Assembly (NCBI RefSeq): GCF_900312815.1
Contig: NZ_OMPE01000005.1
Location: 124,001-188,000, forward strand
Length of the DNA: 64,000 nt
Reading direction: 5' to 3'
Origin: Aquimarina sp. AU474
GTDB lineage: Bacteria; Bacteroidota; Bacteroidia; Flavobacteriales; Flavobacteriaceae
Both the position numbers and the translations under genes were made by a program. Positions 1 through 8,983 of the stretch are shown one piece after another. Within the stretch, counting starts at the first letter, position 1. Every line of letters begins with the position of its first letter. The notes under the pieces are model-generated. The model ran no database searches. It saw nothing but the letters and a program-made list of their open reading frames with translations, and was not told the origin of the DNA.

Positions 1-485
1 CTATAAAGATCATAATATGCCGTGAGTAAAATATAAAATCCCGCCTTTACTTTACGATGTTGATATGCGTCATCCAAAATAATCAACTCAGGAGTAGGCG
101 TACATAATCTCAATTCATCAATCCCATTACGCCTGTCTGCATCTACCCCAACTGTAATATCATCAAATTTAGTTTTAAATTGAAGAGGTTCATCCCCCAC
201 CTCTTTGGCTGTCGAAGAAGAACTTACCAGTTGAAACCCTTTTGTCTCTCTCTTATATCCTCTACTAAGCGTTGCGAGCTTAATTTTATCTTTACATAAA
301 CGAATTAGATATTCTACCATAGGAGATTTCCCAGTACCTCCTACACTTAAATTCCCAACCGCAATTATATAAAAATCATACCTTTTAGATTTTTTAATCC
401 CCAGATCGTACATTCTATTGCGCAACCAAGTTACAATGTAATATATAGGAACAATGGGCAATAATATCTTTCGAAATAAATTCAT
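1..485 (-). CDS. lpxK: Tetraacyldisaccharide 4'-kinase, C-terminal part outside window
   Basis: Reading the minus strand from the ATG at 485 gives an open frame that runs off the left edge of the window, about 161 codons. The N-terminus has a hydrophobic segment (residues about 7-20) followed by the LpxK P-loop GNLSVGGTGKSP at about 44-55. LpxK phosphorylates the 4' position of the lipid A disaccharide on the inner face of the inner membrane. The membrane-embedded N-terminus and the variant Walker A are what I rely on. The start is supported by a TACTTTTG promoter element just upstream. The gene is cut only by the window edge and shows no sign of decay. Confidence 0.9.
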   Translation of the reverse strand, partial: MNLFRKILLPIVPIYYIVTWLRNRMYDLGIKKSKRYDFYIIAVGNLSVGGTGKSPMVEYLIRLCKDKIKLATLSRGYKRETKGFQLVSSSSTAKEVGDEPLQFKTKFDDITVGVDADRRNGIDELRLCTPTPELIILDDAYQHRKVKAGFYILLTAYYDLY

Positions 486-490
486 GTTCA

Positions 491-498
491 CAAAAGTA
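491..498 (-). promoter_or_regulatory. -7 promoter element of lpxK
   Basis: On the minus strand the bases read TACTTTTG, matching the Bacteroidota -7 consensus TAnnTTTG, a few bases before the lpxK ATG. I see no clear -33 TTTG at the right spacing, so the promoter is only half supported. Confidence 0.4.
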
Positions 499-566
499 TA
501 AAACGAAACTTTGATTATTGCTAAAAGTTTTTTTACATTCATTTTTTTAATAGAAAACGCAACACT

Positions 567-1661
567 ATGCTCATAGAAGAAGTTATACAACATTTAGAGG
601 TTTTGGCGCCAACGGCTTATGCAGAAGATTTTGATAATGTTGGTTTATTAGTAGGAAATTCTAACACAACCGTTACAGGAATTTTGGTAACTCTGGACAC
701 TCTTGAAATCATAGTGGATGAAGCGATAGAAAACAACTGTAATTTAATTATAAGTTTTCATCCAATTGTGTTTAAAGGAATAAAAAAATTCAATGGAACC
801 AATTATGTCGAACGTGTAGTTATGAAGGCTATAAAACATGACATCGCCATCTATGCCATTCACACTGCACTTGACAATGCTTTACAAGGAGTAAATGACA
901 TGATATGCGAGCAACTGGGGCTTATAAATCGTAGAATATTGATCCCACAAAGTGGAAACATAAAAAAATTAATCACATTTGCTCCTACTAAAGAAGCAGA
1001 ACAATTAAAAACTAAGCTTTTCAAGGCTGGTGCTGGTGCTATTGGAAATTATACTAATTGTAGTTTTTCCTCAGAAGGAATAGGAACTTTCCGTGCCTCA
1101 GATAAAGCAAATCCAACTTTGGGAGAAATTGGAAAGACTCATTATGAAAACGAAACTCAAATTCAGGTTACCTATCCCAAACATCTTGAAAGAATAATTA
1201 TAAAAGCACTTTTCGAAAATCATTCTTACGAAGAAGTAGCCTATGAAATTACATCTCTAGAGAACAACAACCAACATATAGGAATGGGAATGATCGGGGA
1301 ACTAGTTGAACCCATGGAAGAAGTTAGTTTTCTAAAACATATAAAAGAAACTTTTAAAACAGGATGTGTCCGACACTCCGAATTATTGGATAAGCCGATC
1401 AAAAAAGTAGCTGTATTAGGCGGAAGTGGTAGCTTTGCAATTAAAAATGCGCAACGAGCAGGAGCAGACATTTTTATTACGGCTGATCTAAAATATCATC
1501 AATTCTATGAGGCCGAAAAACGTTTAATTCTTGCTGATATCGGTCATTATGAAAGCGAACAATACACAAAAAACCTAATTGTTAGCTATCTTAGAAAAAA
1601 AATCAGTAATTTTGCAATCATTTTATCGGATAAAAACACCAATCCTATTCAATATCTTTAA
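567..1661 (+). CDS. NIF3-like dinuclear metal centre protein (YbgI/DUF34 family)
   Basis: A 364-residue protein with the NIF3/YbgI layout. The N-terminal half has the metal-ligand stretches SFHPIVFKG (His65) and AIHTALDN (His99, Asp103). The C-terminal half has the closing ligands in DIGHYESEQY (about 320-330). A middle insertion of roughly 100 residues, between about 130 and 230, is typical of the longer Bacteroidota members. The family forms toroidal hexamers with two metals per subunit. Its physiological reaction is not firmly established, and the label 'GTP cyclohydrolase I type 2' should not be taken literally. It sits 3 bp before the next gene, so the two are cotranscribed. Confidence 0.9.
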   Translation: MLIEEVIQHLEVLAPTAYAEDFDNVGLLVGNSNTTVTGILVTLDTLEIIVDEAIENNCNLIISFHPIVFKGIKKFNGTNYVERVVMKAIKHDIAIYAIHTALDNALQGVNDMICEQLGLINRRILIPQSGNIKKLITFAPTKEAEQLKTKLFKAGAGAIGNYTNCSFSSEGIGTFRASDKANPTLGEIGKTHYENETQIQVTYPKHLERIIIKALFENHSYEEVAYEITSLENNNQHIGMGMIGELVEPMEEVSFLKHIKETFKTGCVRHSELLDKPIKKVAVLGGSGSFAIKNAQRAGADIFITADLKYHQFYEAEKRLILADIGHYESEQYTKNLIVSYLRKKISNFAIILSDKNTNPIQYL

Positions 1662-1664
1662 AAT

Positions 1665-2441
1665 ATGGCAAAGAAAGAAGTTACTGTTGAGCAAAAATTA
1701 AGAGCGTTATACGACTTGCAATTAATTGACTCTAGAGTTGATGAGATCAGAAACGTACGCGGAGAGCTACCTTTAGAAGTTGAAGATCTAGAAGATGAAG
1801 TAGCCGGATTAAATAAAAGATTAGAGAAGTTAAATAACGATCTTGAGTCTATTGATGATAGTATTAAGGCTAAAAAGAACTTAATAGAAGAAGCTAAAAC
1901 TCTAATCAAAAAATACGGAGAACAACAAAAAAATGTTCGTAACAATAGAGAATACAATTCTTTGAGCAAGGAGATTGAATTTCAGGAATTAGAAATTCAA
2001 TTAGCTGAAAAGCACATCAAAGAACATAAGGCTCAAATCGGACAGAAAAATGAAATCATAGGTCAAACTAAAGATAAATTATCAGAGCGTAACCAACACC
2101 TCTCACACAAAAAAGGTGAGCTCGATGCAATTTTAGCAGAGACTGAAAAAGAAGAACAAGCGTTAATAGCAAAATCTGAAGATTATCAAAAAGATATCGA
2201 AGATCGTCTTATAAACGCCTACAAGAGAATAAGAAATAACGTAAAAAATGGTTTAGCCGTTGTTCCTATCGAAAGAGGAGCATCTGGAGGTTCTTTTTTC
2301 ACTATTCCTCCACAGGTTCAAATGGAAATTGCTTCTCGCAAAAAGATTATTACTGATGAGCATAGTGGTCGAATTCTTGTCGATCAAGAATTAGCAAGAG
2401 AAGAAAAAGAAAAAATGAACACCCTTTTTTCTAAATTATAA
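1665..2441 (+). CDS. Coiled-coil protein of the C4-type zinc-ribbon family, cysteines lost
   Basis: 258 residues: a long charged antiparallel coiled coil (about 5-190) and then a conserved C-terminal module. In the family this module carries two CxxC knuckles. Here the matching places read GASGGSFF and TDEHSGRI, so none of the four cysteines is present, although the surrounding residues (VPIERG, TIPPQ, SRKKII, GRILVD) are kept. The fold is therefore probably retained without zinc. The gene directly follows the NIF3-like gene, a pairing common in Bacteroidota. The function is unknown; family members have been suggested to bind nucleic acid. Confidence 0.85.
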   Translation: MAKKEVTVEQKLRALYDLQLIDSRVDEIRNVRGELPLEVEDLEDEVAGLNKRLEKLNNDLESIDDSIKAKKNLIEEAKTLIKKYGEQQKNVRNNREYNSLSKEIEFQELEIQLAEKHIKEHKAQIGQKNEIIGQTKDKLSERNQHLSHKKGELDAILAETEKEEQALIAKSEDYQKDIEDRLINAYKRIRNNVKNGLAVVPIERGASGGSFFTIPPQVQMEIASRKKIITDEHSGRILVDQELAREEKEKMNTLFSKL

Positions 2442-2465
2442 GAAAGATTAATATCATAATATCAC

Positions 2466-2496
2466 AAACCTCAGGTTAATTCTTGAGGTTTTTTTT
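2466..2496 (+). terminator. Rho-independent terminator
   Basis: An 8-bp stem AAACCTCA/TGAGGTTT with a 10-nt loop, running into a T-tract. It lies 25 bp after the zinc-ribbon-family gene and closes that operon. Confidence 0.8.
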
Positions 2497-2666
2497 ATAC
2501 CACACATTCCTTGTACTCAAGAAGAAATACACAAACTTCAATACTATTTCCTTCTTAACTATTCAGAAACCATACAAGAGTGCACATAATTTGTAATTAT
2601 ATTCAAAAACTTTACTTAATTTATATATTAAATTAATTCTTGTAGATTACCCCAATAAAGAACCTT

Positions 2667-3908
2667 ATGATGCAACAACTTTTAATAATAGGCACCGTAT
2701 GGCCAGAACCCAATTCTTCTGCTGCCGGAAGCAGAATGTTGCAACTCATTGAACTTATGCTACAACAAGAATGGAAAATAACATTTGCTTGTGCAGCCAA
2801 AGAGAGCGAATACATGGTTAATCTAGAAGAAATAGGTGTTTCAAAGACATCCATAGAGGTTAATAATTCTAATTTTGATGTATTCATAAAAAAATTAAAA
2901 CCAAATATTGTAATTTTCGATAGGTTTATGACAGAAGAACAGTTTGGATGGAGAATCGCAAAAGAATGCCCAAATACGTTAAGAATCCTAAACACTGAAG
3001 ACTTACATTGCTTAAGAAAAACCAGACAAGAATGTTTTAAGAATAAAACTGAGTTTACAATAAATCATCTTATAAAAAATGATGTTACAAAGCGAGAAAT
3101 AGCAAGCATTTATCGTTGCGATCTCTCTTTAATGATTTCTGATTTCGAAATAAACTTGCTTAAAGAAGTTTTTAATATCCATGATCAATACTTACACTAC
3201 TTACCTTTTTTATTAACTCCGATCACCCAAGAAATCCAAACAAAATGGCACACGTACGAACAAAGAAGTAATTTTGTTACGATAGGAAACTTTCTTCACC
3301 AACCTAACTGGAATAGTATCTTATATCTAAAAGAAACTATTTGGCCTTTAATCCGAAAAGAACTTCCAAAAGCTACATTACAAATTTATGGAGCTTACCC
3401 TTCACCAAAGGTAACCCAACTTCATAATCCCCAAGAAGGCTTTCTTATCAAGGGTAGAGCAAAAAGTTCTGAAGAAATCATGATGAAAGCAAAAGTATGT
3501 CTAGCACCATTGCGTTTTGGAGCCGGTATCAAAGGAAAACTCGTAGAAGCTATGTGTTGCGGCACTCCTAGTGTTACTACCAAAATTGGCGCCGAAGGTA
3601 TGCTTAATGAAGAATCTGATTGGAATGGCTTTATCACAGATGATCCTATAAAATTCGCCAAATCAGCGATCACACTGTATCAAAACAAGAATTTATGGCA
3701 ACAATCACAGCAAAATGGAATAGAAATCATCAATACCAGATTTCAAAAAAGCGCACATACCACCGCTATAATTGATAAGATAACACAGCTTCAAAACGAC
3801 CTACAACATCATCGATCCAATAATTTCATTGGAAGCATGCTTCAACACCACACACTTAGGAGCACAGAGTTCATGGCAAGATGGATAGAAGAAAAGAACA
3901 AGAGGTAG
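2667..3908 (+). CDS. Glycosyltransferase (GT4/GT-B type)
   Basis: 413 residues with a GT-B arrangement. The C-terminal half contains the nucleotide-sugar binding signature in APLRFGAGIKGKLVEAM followed by CCGTPSVTTKIGAEGM (about residues 283-315), the G-x-K/G-T-P pattern of GT4 enzymes. The N-terminal half is a weaker acceptor domain beginning LLIIGTVWPEPNSSAAG. There are no membrane segments, so it is probably a cytoplasmic enzyme of surface glycan synthesis. Donor and acceptor cannot be told. It stands alone between two terminators. The start has two consecutive ATG codons (2667 and 2670); either may be used. Confidence 0.8.
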   Translation: MMQQLLIIGTVWPEPNSSAAGSRMLQLIELMLQQEWKITFACAAKESEYMVNLEEIGVSKTSIEVNNSNFDVFIKKLKPNIVIFDRFMTEEQFGWRIAKECPNTLRILNTEDLHCLRKTRQECFKNKTEFTINHLIKNDVTKREIASIYRCDLSLMISDFEINLLKEVFNIHDQYLHYLPFLLTPITQEIQTKWHTYEQRSNFVTIGNFLHQPNWNSILYLKETIWPLIRKELPKATLQIYGAYPSPKVTQLHNPQEGFLIKGRAKSSEEIMMKAKVCLAPLRFGAGIKGKLVEAMCCGTPSVTTKIGAEGMLNEESDWNGFITDDPIKFAKSAITLYQNKNLWQQSQQNGIEIINTRFQKSAHTTAIIDKITQLQNDLQHHRSNNFIGSMLQHHTLRSTEFMARWIEEKNKR

Positions 3909-3982
3909 CTAACTTTAATACAATAACAAACAAAAAATGGTTAGAACATTTCTTGTTATGATTCGCAATAGAGTCTAGGGAA

Positions 3983-4016
3983 CAAAAAAAGCTCTTCCAC
4001 ATTGTGGAAAAGCTTA
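3983..4016 (-). terminator. Terminator of rpsT
   Basis: On the minus strand an 11-bp stem AGCTTTTCCAC/GTGGAAGAGCT (one G-U pair) with a 3-nt loop is followed by seven T. It lies 30 bp past the rpsT stop codon. Confidence 0.8.
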
Positions 4017-4046
4017 AGTAATATTATAAAACGTTACACTACTAAC

Positions 4047-4295
4047 TTATAGAGCAGCAACGTGTTTTGCCAACTGAGATTTTAAATTAGCTGCTTTATT
4101 CTTATGAATAACATTATTCTTAGCTAATTTATCAAGCATAGAAACAACAGTAGGAAACAAAGTCTCTGCTTCTTTCTTATCAGCTTCACGTAATTTTTTT
4201 ATAGCATTACGTGTTGTTTTATGCTGGTATCTGTTTCTAAGACGTCTTGTCTCGTTACTTCTAATTCTTTTTAATGCAGATTTATGATTTGCCAT
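4047..4295 (-). CDS. rpsT: 30S ribosomal protein S20
   Basis: 82 residues starting [20 protein letters not shown], the classical basic S20 sequence, ending in LAKHVAAL. S20 binds 16S rRNA early in 30S assembly. I take the ATG at 4295, not the longer open frame that reads back through the tRNA gene, because the product then has the usual S20 length and N-terminus. It lies downstream of two tRNA-Glu genes and probably shares their transcripts. Confidence 0.97.
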   Translation of the reverse strand: MANHKSALKRIRSNETRRLRNRYQHKTTRNAIKKLREADKKEAETLFPTVVSMLDKLAKNNVIHKNKAANLKSQLAKHVAAL

Positions 4296-4330
4296 CTCTC
4301 TTCTATTAAATTTCTTACTACTAAAATTTG

Positions 4331-4402
4331 TAGCCCGTAGGGGAATCGAACCCCTCTTACCAGGATGAAAACCTGGCGTCCTAGCCGATAGACGAACGGG
4401 CC
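4331..4402 (-). tRNA. tRNA-Glu (anticodon TTC)
   Basis: A 72-nt cloverleaf on the minus strand: acceptor GGCCCGT/ACGGGCT with discriminator A, anticodon stem around the loop containing TTC, and T-loop GGTTCGATTCC. It is identical to the copy at 4471-4542. The terminal CCA is not encoded. Confidence 0.95.
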
Positions 4403-4423
4403 ATTTCCCTTTTTCAAGGATTG

Positions 4424-4454
4424 CAAATTTATAGTTTTCACTCCAAACTTGCAA
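4424..4454 (-). promoter_or_regulatory. Promoter for second tRNA-Glu and rpsT
   Basis: On the minus strand TTG (4454-4452), a 20-bp spacer and TAAATTTG (4431-4424) fit the Bacteroidota -33/-7 promoter. It lies between the two tRNA genes, so the downstream tRNA and rpsT have their own start. Confidence 0.55.
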
Positions 4455-4470
4455 TTAATTTTATAATTCG

Positions 4471-4542
4471 TAGCCCGTAGGGGAATCGAACCCCTCTTAC
4501 CAGGATGAAAACCTGGCGTCCTAGCCGATAGACGAACGGGCC
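4471..4542 (-). tRNA. tRNA-Glu (anticodon TTC)
   Basis: The same 72-nt tRNA-Glu sequence as at 4331-4402, with a different flank. It is a tandem duplicate transcribed first of the pair. Confidence 0.95.
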
Positions 4543-4567
4543 ATAGTTGTTTGTCTAATTGCGGATG

Positions 4568-4597
4568 CAAAAATACAACTATTTTTTAATGGCGCAA
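4568..4597 (-). promoter_or_regulatory. Promoter of the tRNA-Glu cluster
   Basis: On the minus strand TTG (4597-4595), a 19-bp spacer and TATTTTTG (4575-4568), then about 25 bp to the mature tRNA 5' end. It fits the Bacteroidota consensus well. Confidence 0.6.
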
Positions 4598-4622
4598 GTG
4601 TTATTTTATTTTTTTCTAAAAC

Positions 4623-6101
4623 TTAATACGCCTTTGCAAATAACACCCTGATTTTGGAAGGTTTACCGGTATAAAAACACTTGCCTTCTTCTTCTTTGGC
4701 ATCAAAAGGGATACATCTAATTGTTGCTTTGGTAAGCTCCTTTATTTTTTGCTCGGTCTCTGCGGTTCCATCCCAATGTGCAGAGATAAACCCACCTTTT
4801 TCCTCTAAAACTTGTTTAAATTCATCAAAAGTATCTACCTCGGTAATATGACTATCCCTGTATTGAGTTGCTTTTTGATGCAGTTCTTCCTGGATTTGCT
4901 TCAGCAAGGATTCTATTGTAGCAACAACCTCATCCTTTGCTACAAATTGTTTAGTTAACGTATCTCTACGCGCTAACTCTACAGTACCTTTTTCAAGATC
5001 TTTTGGACCAATTGCCATTCGTAAAGGTACTCCTTGCAATTCATACTGAGCAAATTTAGCTCCTGGTCTATGCGTATCGCGATTATCAAATTTTACCGAA
5101 ATGCCTTTTGATCTTAAATCATTCACTAACTCATTAGCCACTTCAGAAATCTTTTCTAATTGTTCTTCTCCTTTATAAATTGGCACTATAACCACTTGTA
5201 TAGGTGCTAAATTAGGAGGTAAAACCAATCCGTTATCATCACTATGTGTCATAATTAAGGCTCCCATCAATCTAGTAGAAACACCCCAAGAGGTCGCCCA
5301 TACATAATCTTGTTTTCCTTCTTTTGAAGTAAACTTAACATCAAATGCCTTTGCAAAGTTTTGACCTAAAAAATGTGATGTTCCTGCCTGTAAAGCCTTA
5401 CCATCTTGCATTAAGGCTTCGATACAATATGTATCTTCCGCTCCTGCAAAACGTTCACTTTCAGTTTTTCGACCTTTTATCACTGGGATTGCCATAAAAC
5501 TCTCTACAAAATCTGCATACACATTGTTCATTTGTTCGGTTTCGGCTATCGCTTCTCCTCTAGTTTCATGAGCTGTATGTCCTTCTTGCCACAAAAACTC
5601 TGCAGTTCGAAGAAAAAGACGAGTTCTCATCTCCCATCGTACAACATTAGCCCATTGATTTACTAAAATTGGTAAATCTCGATAAGACTGAATCCATCCT
5701 TTGTAAGTATTCCAAATGATTGCTTCAGAAGTAGGACGCACAATAAGTTCTTCTTCTAATTTGGCATTAGGATCAACAATTAATTTAGATGCATCATCAG
5801 GATCTGTTTTCAATCTGTAATGTGTCACTACCGCGCACTCTTTTGCAAACCCTTCCGCGTTTTTTTCTTCGGCTTCAAAGAGACTTTTCGGTACAAATAA
5901 TGGAAAATATGCATTTTGATGCCCCGTTTCTTTAAATTTTCTATCTAATTCTGCCTGCATTTTTTCCCAAATAGCATACCCATACGGCTTAATTACCATA
6001 CACCCTCTTACTGCTGAATTCTCCGCTAAGTCTGCCTTAACAACCAATTCATTATACCATTTTGAATAATCTTCGCTACGCTTTGTTAAATTCTTGCTCA
6101 T
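4623..6101 (-). CDS. proS: Prolyl-tRNA synthetase, archaeal/eukaryal type
   Basis: 492 residues, the length of class II ProRS type 3, which lacks the bacterial editing insertion. Visible landmarks are [18 protein letters not shown] near the N-terminus, the motif 2 region [20 protein letters not shown], the motif 3/ATP region, an anticodon-binding domain, and a C-terminal extension ending in FAKAY with the terminal Tyr typical of this type. It charges tRNA-Pro. It is transcribed towards the tRNA-Glu/rpsT cluster but separated from it by that cluster's own promoter. Confidence 0.96.
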   Translation of the reverse strand: MSKNLTKRSEDYSKWYNELVVKADLAENSAVRGCMVIKPYGYAIWEKMQAELDRKFKETGHQNAYFPLFVPKSLFEAEEKNAEGFAKECAVVTHYRLKTDPDDASKLIVDPNAKLEEELIVRPTSEAIIWNTYKGWIQSYRDLPILVNQWANVVRWEMRTRLFLRTAEFLWQEGHTAHETRGEAIAETEQMNNVYADFVESFMAIPVIKGRKTESERFAGAEDTYCIEALMQDGKALQAGTSHFLGQNFAKAFDVKFTSKEGKQDYVWATSWGVSTRLMGALIMTHSDDNGLVLPPNLAPIQVVIVPIYKGEEQLEKISEVANELVNDLRSKGISVKFDNRDTHRPGAKFAQYELQGVPLRMAIGPKDLEKGTVELARRDTLTKQFVAKDEVVATIESLLKQIQEELHQKATQYRDSHITEVDTFDEFKQVLEEKGGFISAHWDGTAETEQKIKELTKATIRCIPFDAKEEEGKCFYTGKPSKIRVLFAKAY

Positions 6102-6165
6102 AAACTACTATTTGGCACAAATGTTGTGACTCTGTTAAATATAATTTAATTAGCGCAAAACTAAC

Positions 6166-6173
6166 TAAATTTG
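6166..6173 (+). promoter_or_regulatory. -7 promoter element
   Basis: TAAATTTG, a full TAnnTTTG match, 27 bp upstream of the lipoprotein ATG at 6201. The -33 region is only TTTA at about 17 bp, so confidence is moderate. Confidence 0.4.
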
Positions 6174-6200
6174 TAATGTTCAACAATAAAATAAGAAGAT

Positions 6201-7295
6201 ATGCGATCTAAAAATTATTTTCATAGAAATGGCGCCATTGGAGTTTTACTATTGGCTAGCGTATTTATGTTGACGTCTTGTGGATCTTATGACTATGTAC
6301 CTTATAATGACGGTATATATGCAGAAGCAAGAAGCCAAAGAAATATTGAAACGCCTCCAAATAGAACACCAGAAAAATCAAACTATTATTCTAGTTATTT
6401 TTCGGAAAAATCATCACAAATTGATAATGCGATTGAAGATGATGTAATTTTTACAGATATAGATTCTTATTCTAGTGAAGGATATAATTCTGCAGATACT
6501 ACAGCAACTGCATTAAATTATGAAGTTGGACAACCATCTTGGGGTAGTGATTATGACGAAGTAAGTATTAATATAATTAATACCGGATGGAATCGCCCAT
6601 TTTGGGGAGCTGGCTTTGGATATGGTGGTTTTTATGGACCGTATGGTTATGGAGGTTTCTACGATCCGTTTAATTTTGGGTTTGGATTTGGAGGCTTCGG
6701 TTTTGGTGGATTTGGATTCGGTTACGGAGGCTTTTATTGCCCTCCCTTTTATGCTGGATATTATGGAGGCTTCAGAGGTTACCGTGGGTTTTATGGAGGA
6801 TATCCTTATTATAGAGGTAATAGATACTATGCATACAATCGCGGTAGTAGAAATGGATACGCATATGCTTCAAGAAGTCGATATAGAAATTCCAACGCTA
6901 GATATTCTACACGATCACGTAACGGAAATTATAGTAGCAGAAGCAGGCAAGGTTACTCAAACAGAAGACGAGTATCCGCAAATGCGAGCAGATCAAGAAA
7001 TTCTGGATATTCGAACGGATCTAATACTTACGGATCAAGATCAAGATCATCTTCTTCTGTAAATAGAGGTAATTCTAGATATTCTGGTCCAGGTACAAGA
7101 GCGCGAAGCAGTTCTTCTTCGAGCAGAAGTCGATCATACACACCTTCTTCTGGTTCTTCTAGAAGTAGAAGTTCTGGATATTCGAGAGGAAGCTCTTCTA
7201 GAAGCAGTAGTTATTCTCGTTCTGGAGGAAGTAGATCTTCATCTAGAAGTAGCGGTAGCAGAGGTGGCGGTAGCAGAGGAAGAGGAAGAGGATAA
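6201..7295 (+). CDS. Lipoprotein with Gly/Phe/Tyr-rich core and Ser/Arg-rich tail
   Basis: 364 residues. The N-terminus is a signal peptide ending in the lipobox LTSCGS (Cys27). Residues about 30-125 are an ordinary acidic region. Residues about 130-210 are made mostly of Gly, Phe and Tyr (GFGYGGFYG-type repeats). Residues about 215-364 are almost entirely Ser, Arg, Gly and Tyr. The strong low-complexity composition suggests an intrinsically disordered, perhaps phase-separating or polysaccharide-sticking surface lipoprotein. I do not recognise a defined family. Similar proteins occur in Flavobacteriaceae. Its neighbour downstream is an outer-membrane barrel with a separate start. Confidence 0.7.
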   Translation: MRSKNYFHRNGAIGVLLLASVFMLTSCGSYDYVPYNDGIYAEARSQRNIETPPNRTPEKSNYYSSYFSEKSSQIDNAIEDDVIFTDIDSYSSEGYNSADTTATALNYEVGQPSWGSDYDEVSINIINTGWNRPFWGAGFGYGGFYGPYGYGGFYDPFNFGFGFGGFGFGGFGFGYGGFYCPPFYAGYYGGFRGYRGFYGGYPYYRGNRYYAYNRGSRNGYAYASRSRYRNSNARYSTRSRNGNYSSRSRQGYSNRRRVSANASRSRNSGYSNGSNTYGSRSRSSSSVNRGNSRYSGPGTRARSSSSSSRSRSYTPSSGSSRSRSSGYSRGSSSRSSSYSRSGGSRSSSRSSGSRGGGSRGRGRG

Positions 7296-7348
7296 AAACT
7301 TAAACTCTTGGCTCCAAGCAAAAGTCAAGGATTATCGGGCAGCTCTCT

Positions 7349-7372
7349 AGAATGTCAAAAAACTGACATTCT
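7349..7372. other. Intergenic hairpin
   Basis: A perfect 9-bp inverted repeat AGAATGTCA/TGACATTCT with a 6-nt loop between the lipoprotein and the barrel gene. There is no T-tract, so it is not a canonical terminator. It could be an mRNA 3' end stabiliser or an operator. Confidence 0.4.
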
Positions 7373-7395
7373 GTAATTCAAAAAATTATACGTAA

Positions 7396-8910
7396 ATGAA
7401 AAAACTATTTTTATTCATAGGTGTACTTTCTATGTCTTTTCTGAACGCTCAAGATATTACCGATGCGCTTAGATACTCTCAGCAAAATATCTTAGGAACA
7501 GCTCGTTTTAAGGGAATGAGCGGAGCTTTTGGAGCCTTGGGAGGAGATGTATCTTCTATACAAATTAATCCTGCTGGATCGGCAGTCTTTTTAAATTCGT
7601 ATGGATCATTAACGCTTTCTTCATCAAGAATTACCAATGAAGCTAATTATTTTAATGGGTTTGCATCTGAAAATTCTACGAATATCAATTTCAATCAGTT
7701 AGGAACCATTCTTGTTTACAATAATTACGATGATAATTCTACGGGAGTTAATCGTTTATCATTAGGTTTAACATACGAACAAACCGCAGATAACGCAGAT
7801 CAATTAATAGCCTTTGGAAGGAGCACAAATTCTATAGACAATTTTTTCCTTGAAGAAGCGCAAGGAGTTCCTCTAGATTTGATAACTAGAAGAACAGGAG
7901 AATCGATTGATGATCTTTATGGCTTTCTTGGAGAAACCCAAGGAGTTGGCGTGCAACAAGCATTTTTAGGACATGAAGCTTTTGTAATTGAAGCAGACGA
8001 CCCAAATAATCCTGATAATACCGTATATTCTTCTAATATCGCATCGGGTTTTTTTGATCAAGAATATATCTATGAAAGCACTGGACTTAATGGTAAATTT
8101 ACAATCAATGGAGGTGCCCAAATAAATCAAGATTTTTACATAGGACTTAATCTAAATTCTCATTTTATAAATTACGACAGAGTTACTGAATTTTTTGAAG
8201 GAAACAATAATACGGGCAGCAATGTAAATGAAGTATTGTTTACCAATAGACTATCCACTACTGGAGCTGGTTTCTCTCTTCAGATAGGAGGTATTGCCAA
8301 GGTTTCTGAAATATTACGTTTAGGCGCATCTTATGAATCACCAACATGGTACTACATAGAAGAAGAAACTGTTCAACGATTAGAAACAGTTAGCGATGCC
8401 GACGGAAGAGCTATAGTAGACCCTGATGTAATTAATATTTTTCCGGAATACAAATTACGTACTCCCGCCAGTTATACGGGTAGTGCAGCGATATTATTTG
8501 GCCAAGAAGGGCTTATTAGTATAGATTATTCATATAAAGATTATGCCTCTATAGATGTCAGTTCTGATGAAGGAGTTAATTTCTCTAACCTAAATAGTGA
8601 TATCGACAATTTACTACAAGGCGCCTCTACAATAAGAATTGGTTCTGAATGGAGAAATGGCAATTGGAGTTTTAGAGGAGGGTTTAGTTTTGAAGAAAGC
8701 CCTTACAAAAATGATTTAATACTAGGTGATAAGAATGGATTTTCATTTGGCCTAGGATATAATTTTGGACAGTTTAGGTTTGATTTTGCTTATGATTACA
8801 CAGAGCAACAAAGAGAAGAGCAATTTTTTCCAAATTCTGGTTTTACAAACTTTGCTGTAGTAGATACTTATCGAGATAATTACACTTTTACACTTGGAAT
8901 GAATTTTTAA
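7396..8910 (+). CDS. Outer-membrane barrel of the OmpP1/FadL/TodX type
   Basis: 504 residues with a signal peptide (MKKLFLFIGVLSMSFLNAQ). It then has the family opening: DALRYSQQNILGTARFKGMSG, AFGALGGDVSSIQINPAG and SAVFLNSYGSLTLSSS. The rest is beta-barrel with alternating aromatic strands ending in YTFTLGMNF, a terminal Phe typical of BAM substrates. The family transports hydrophobic compounds across the outer membrane; in Flavobacteriaceae such proteins are often labelled hemin receptor or FadL-like, but the substrate is not known. It is a single gene followed by a strong bidirectional terminator. Confidence 0.8.
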   Translation: MKKLFLFIGVLSMSFLNAQDITDALRYSQQNILGTARFKGMSGAFGALGGDVSSIQINPAGSAVFLNSYGSLTLSSSRITNEANYFNGFASENSTNINFNQLGTILVYNNYDDNSTGVNRLSLGLTYEQTADNADQLIAFGRSTNSIDNFFLEEAQGVPLDLITRRTGESIDDLYGFLGETQGVGVQQAFLGHEAFVIEADDPNNPDNTVYSSNIASGFFDQEYIYESTGLNGKFTINGGAQINQDFYIGLNLNSHFINYDRVTEFFEGNNNTGSNVNEVLFTNRLSTTGAGFSLQIGGIAKVSEILRLGASYESPTWYYIEEETVQRLETVSDADGRAIVDPDVINIFPEYKLRTPASYTGSAAILFGQEGLISIDYSYKDYASIDVSSDEGVNFSNLNSDIDNLLQGASTIRIGSEWRNGNWSFRGGFSFEESPYKNDLILGDKNGFSFGLGYNFGQFRFDFAYDYTEQQREEQFFPNSGFTNFAVVDTYRDNYTFTLGMNF

Positions 8911-8920
8911 TTCATACACA

Positions 8921-8973
8921 CAACACATAAAAAAAAGAGCTTCTGAGAAAGAAGCTCTTTTTTTTATGTGTTG
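8921..8973. terminator. Bidirectional terminator, perfect 24-bp inverted repeat
   Basis: A perfect 24-bp inverted repeat with a 5-nt loop (GAGAA). Its core is GAGCTTCT/AGAAGCTC flanked by A8 and T8 tracts, and the arms continue outward as CAACACAT/ATGTGTTG. It lies between convergent genes and gives each strand a U-tract. Confidence 0.85.
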
Positions 8974-8983
8974 TATTATTATT

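Noticed and set aside
4271..4570. Minus-strand open frames reading through the tRNA-Glu genes, and the 135-codon frame containing rpsT
   Set aside because: They translate the tRNA sequence itself; S20 starts at the ATG at 4295 and has its normal length.
6616..7062. 148-codon plus-strand frame inside the Gly/Ser-rich lipoprotein gene
   Set aside because: Overlaps in another frame; its repetitive Met/Asp/Ile content only reflects the low-complexity DNA.
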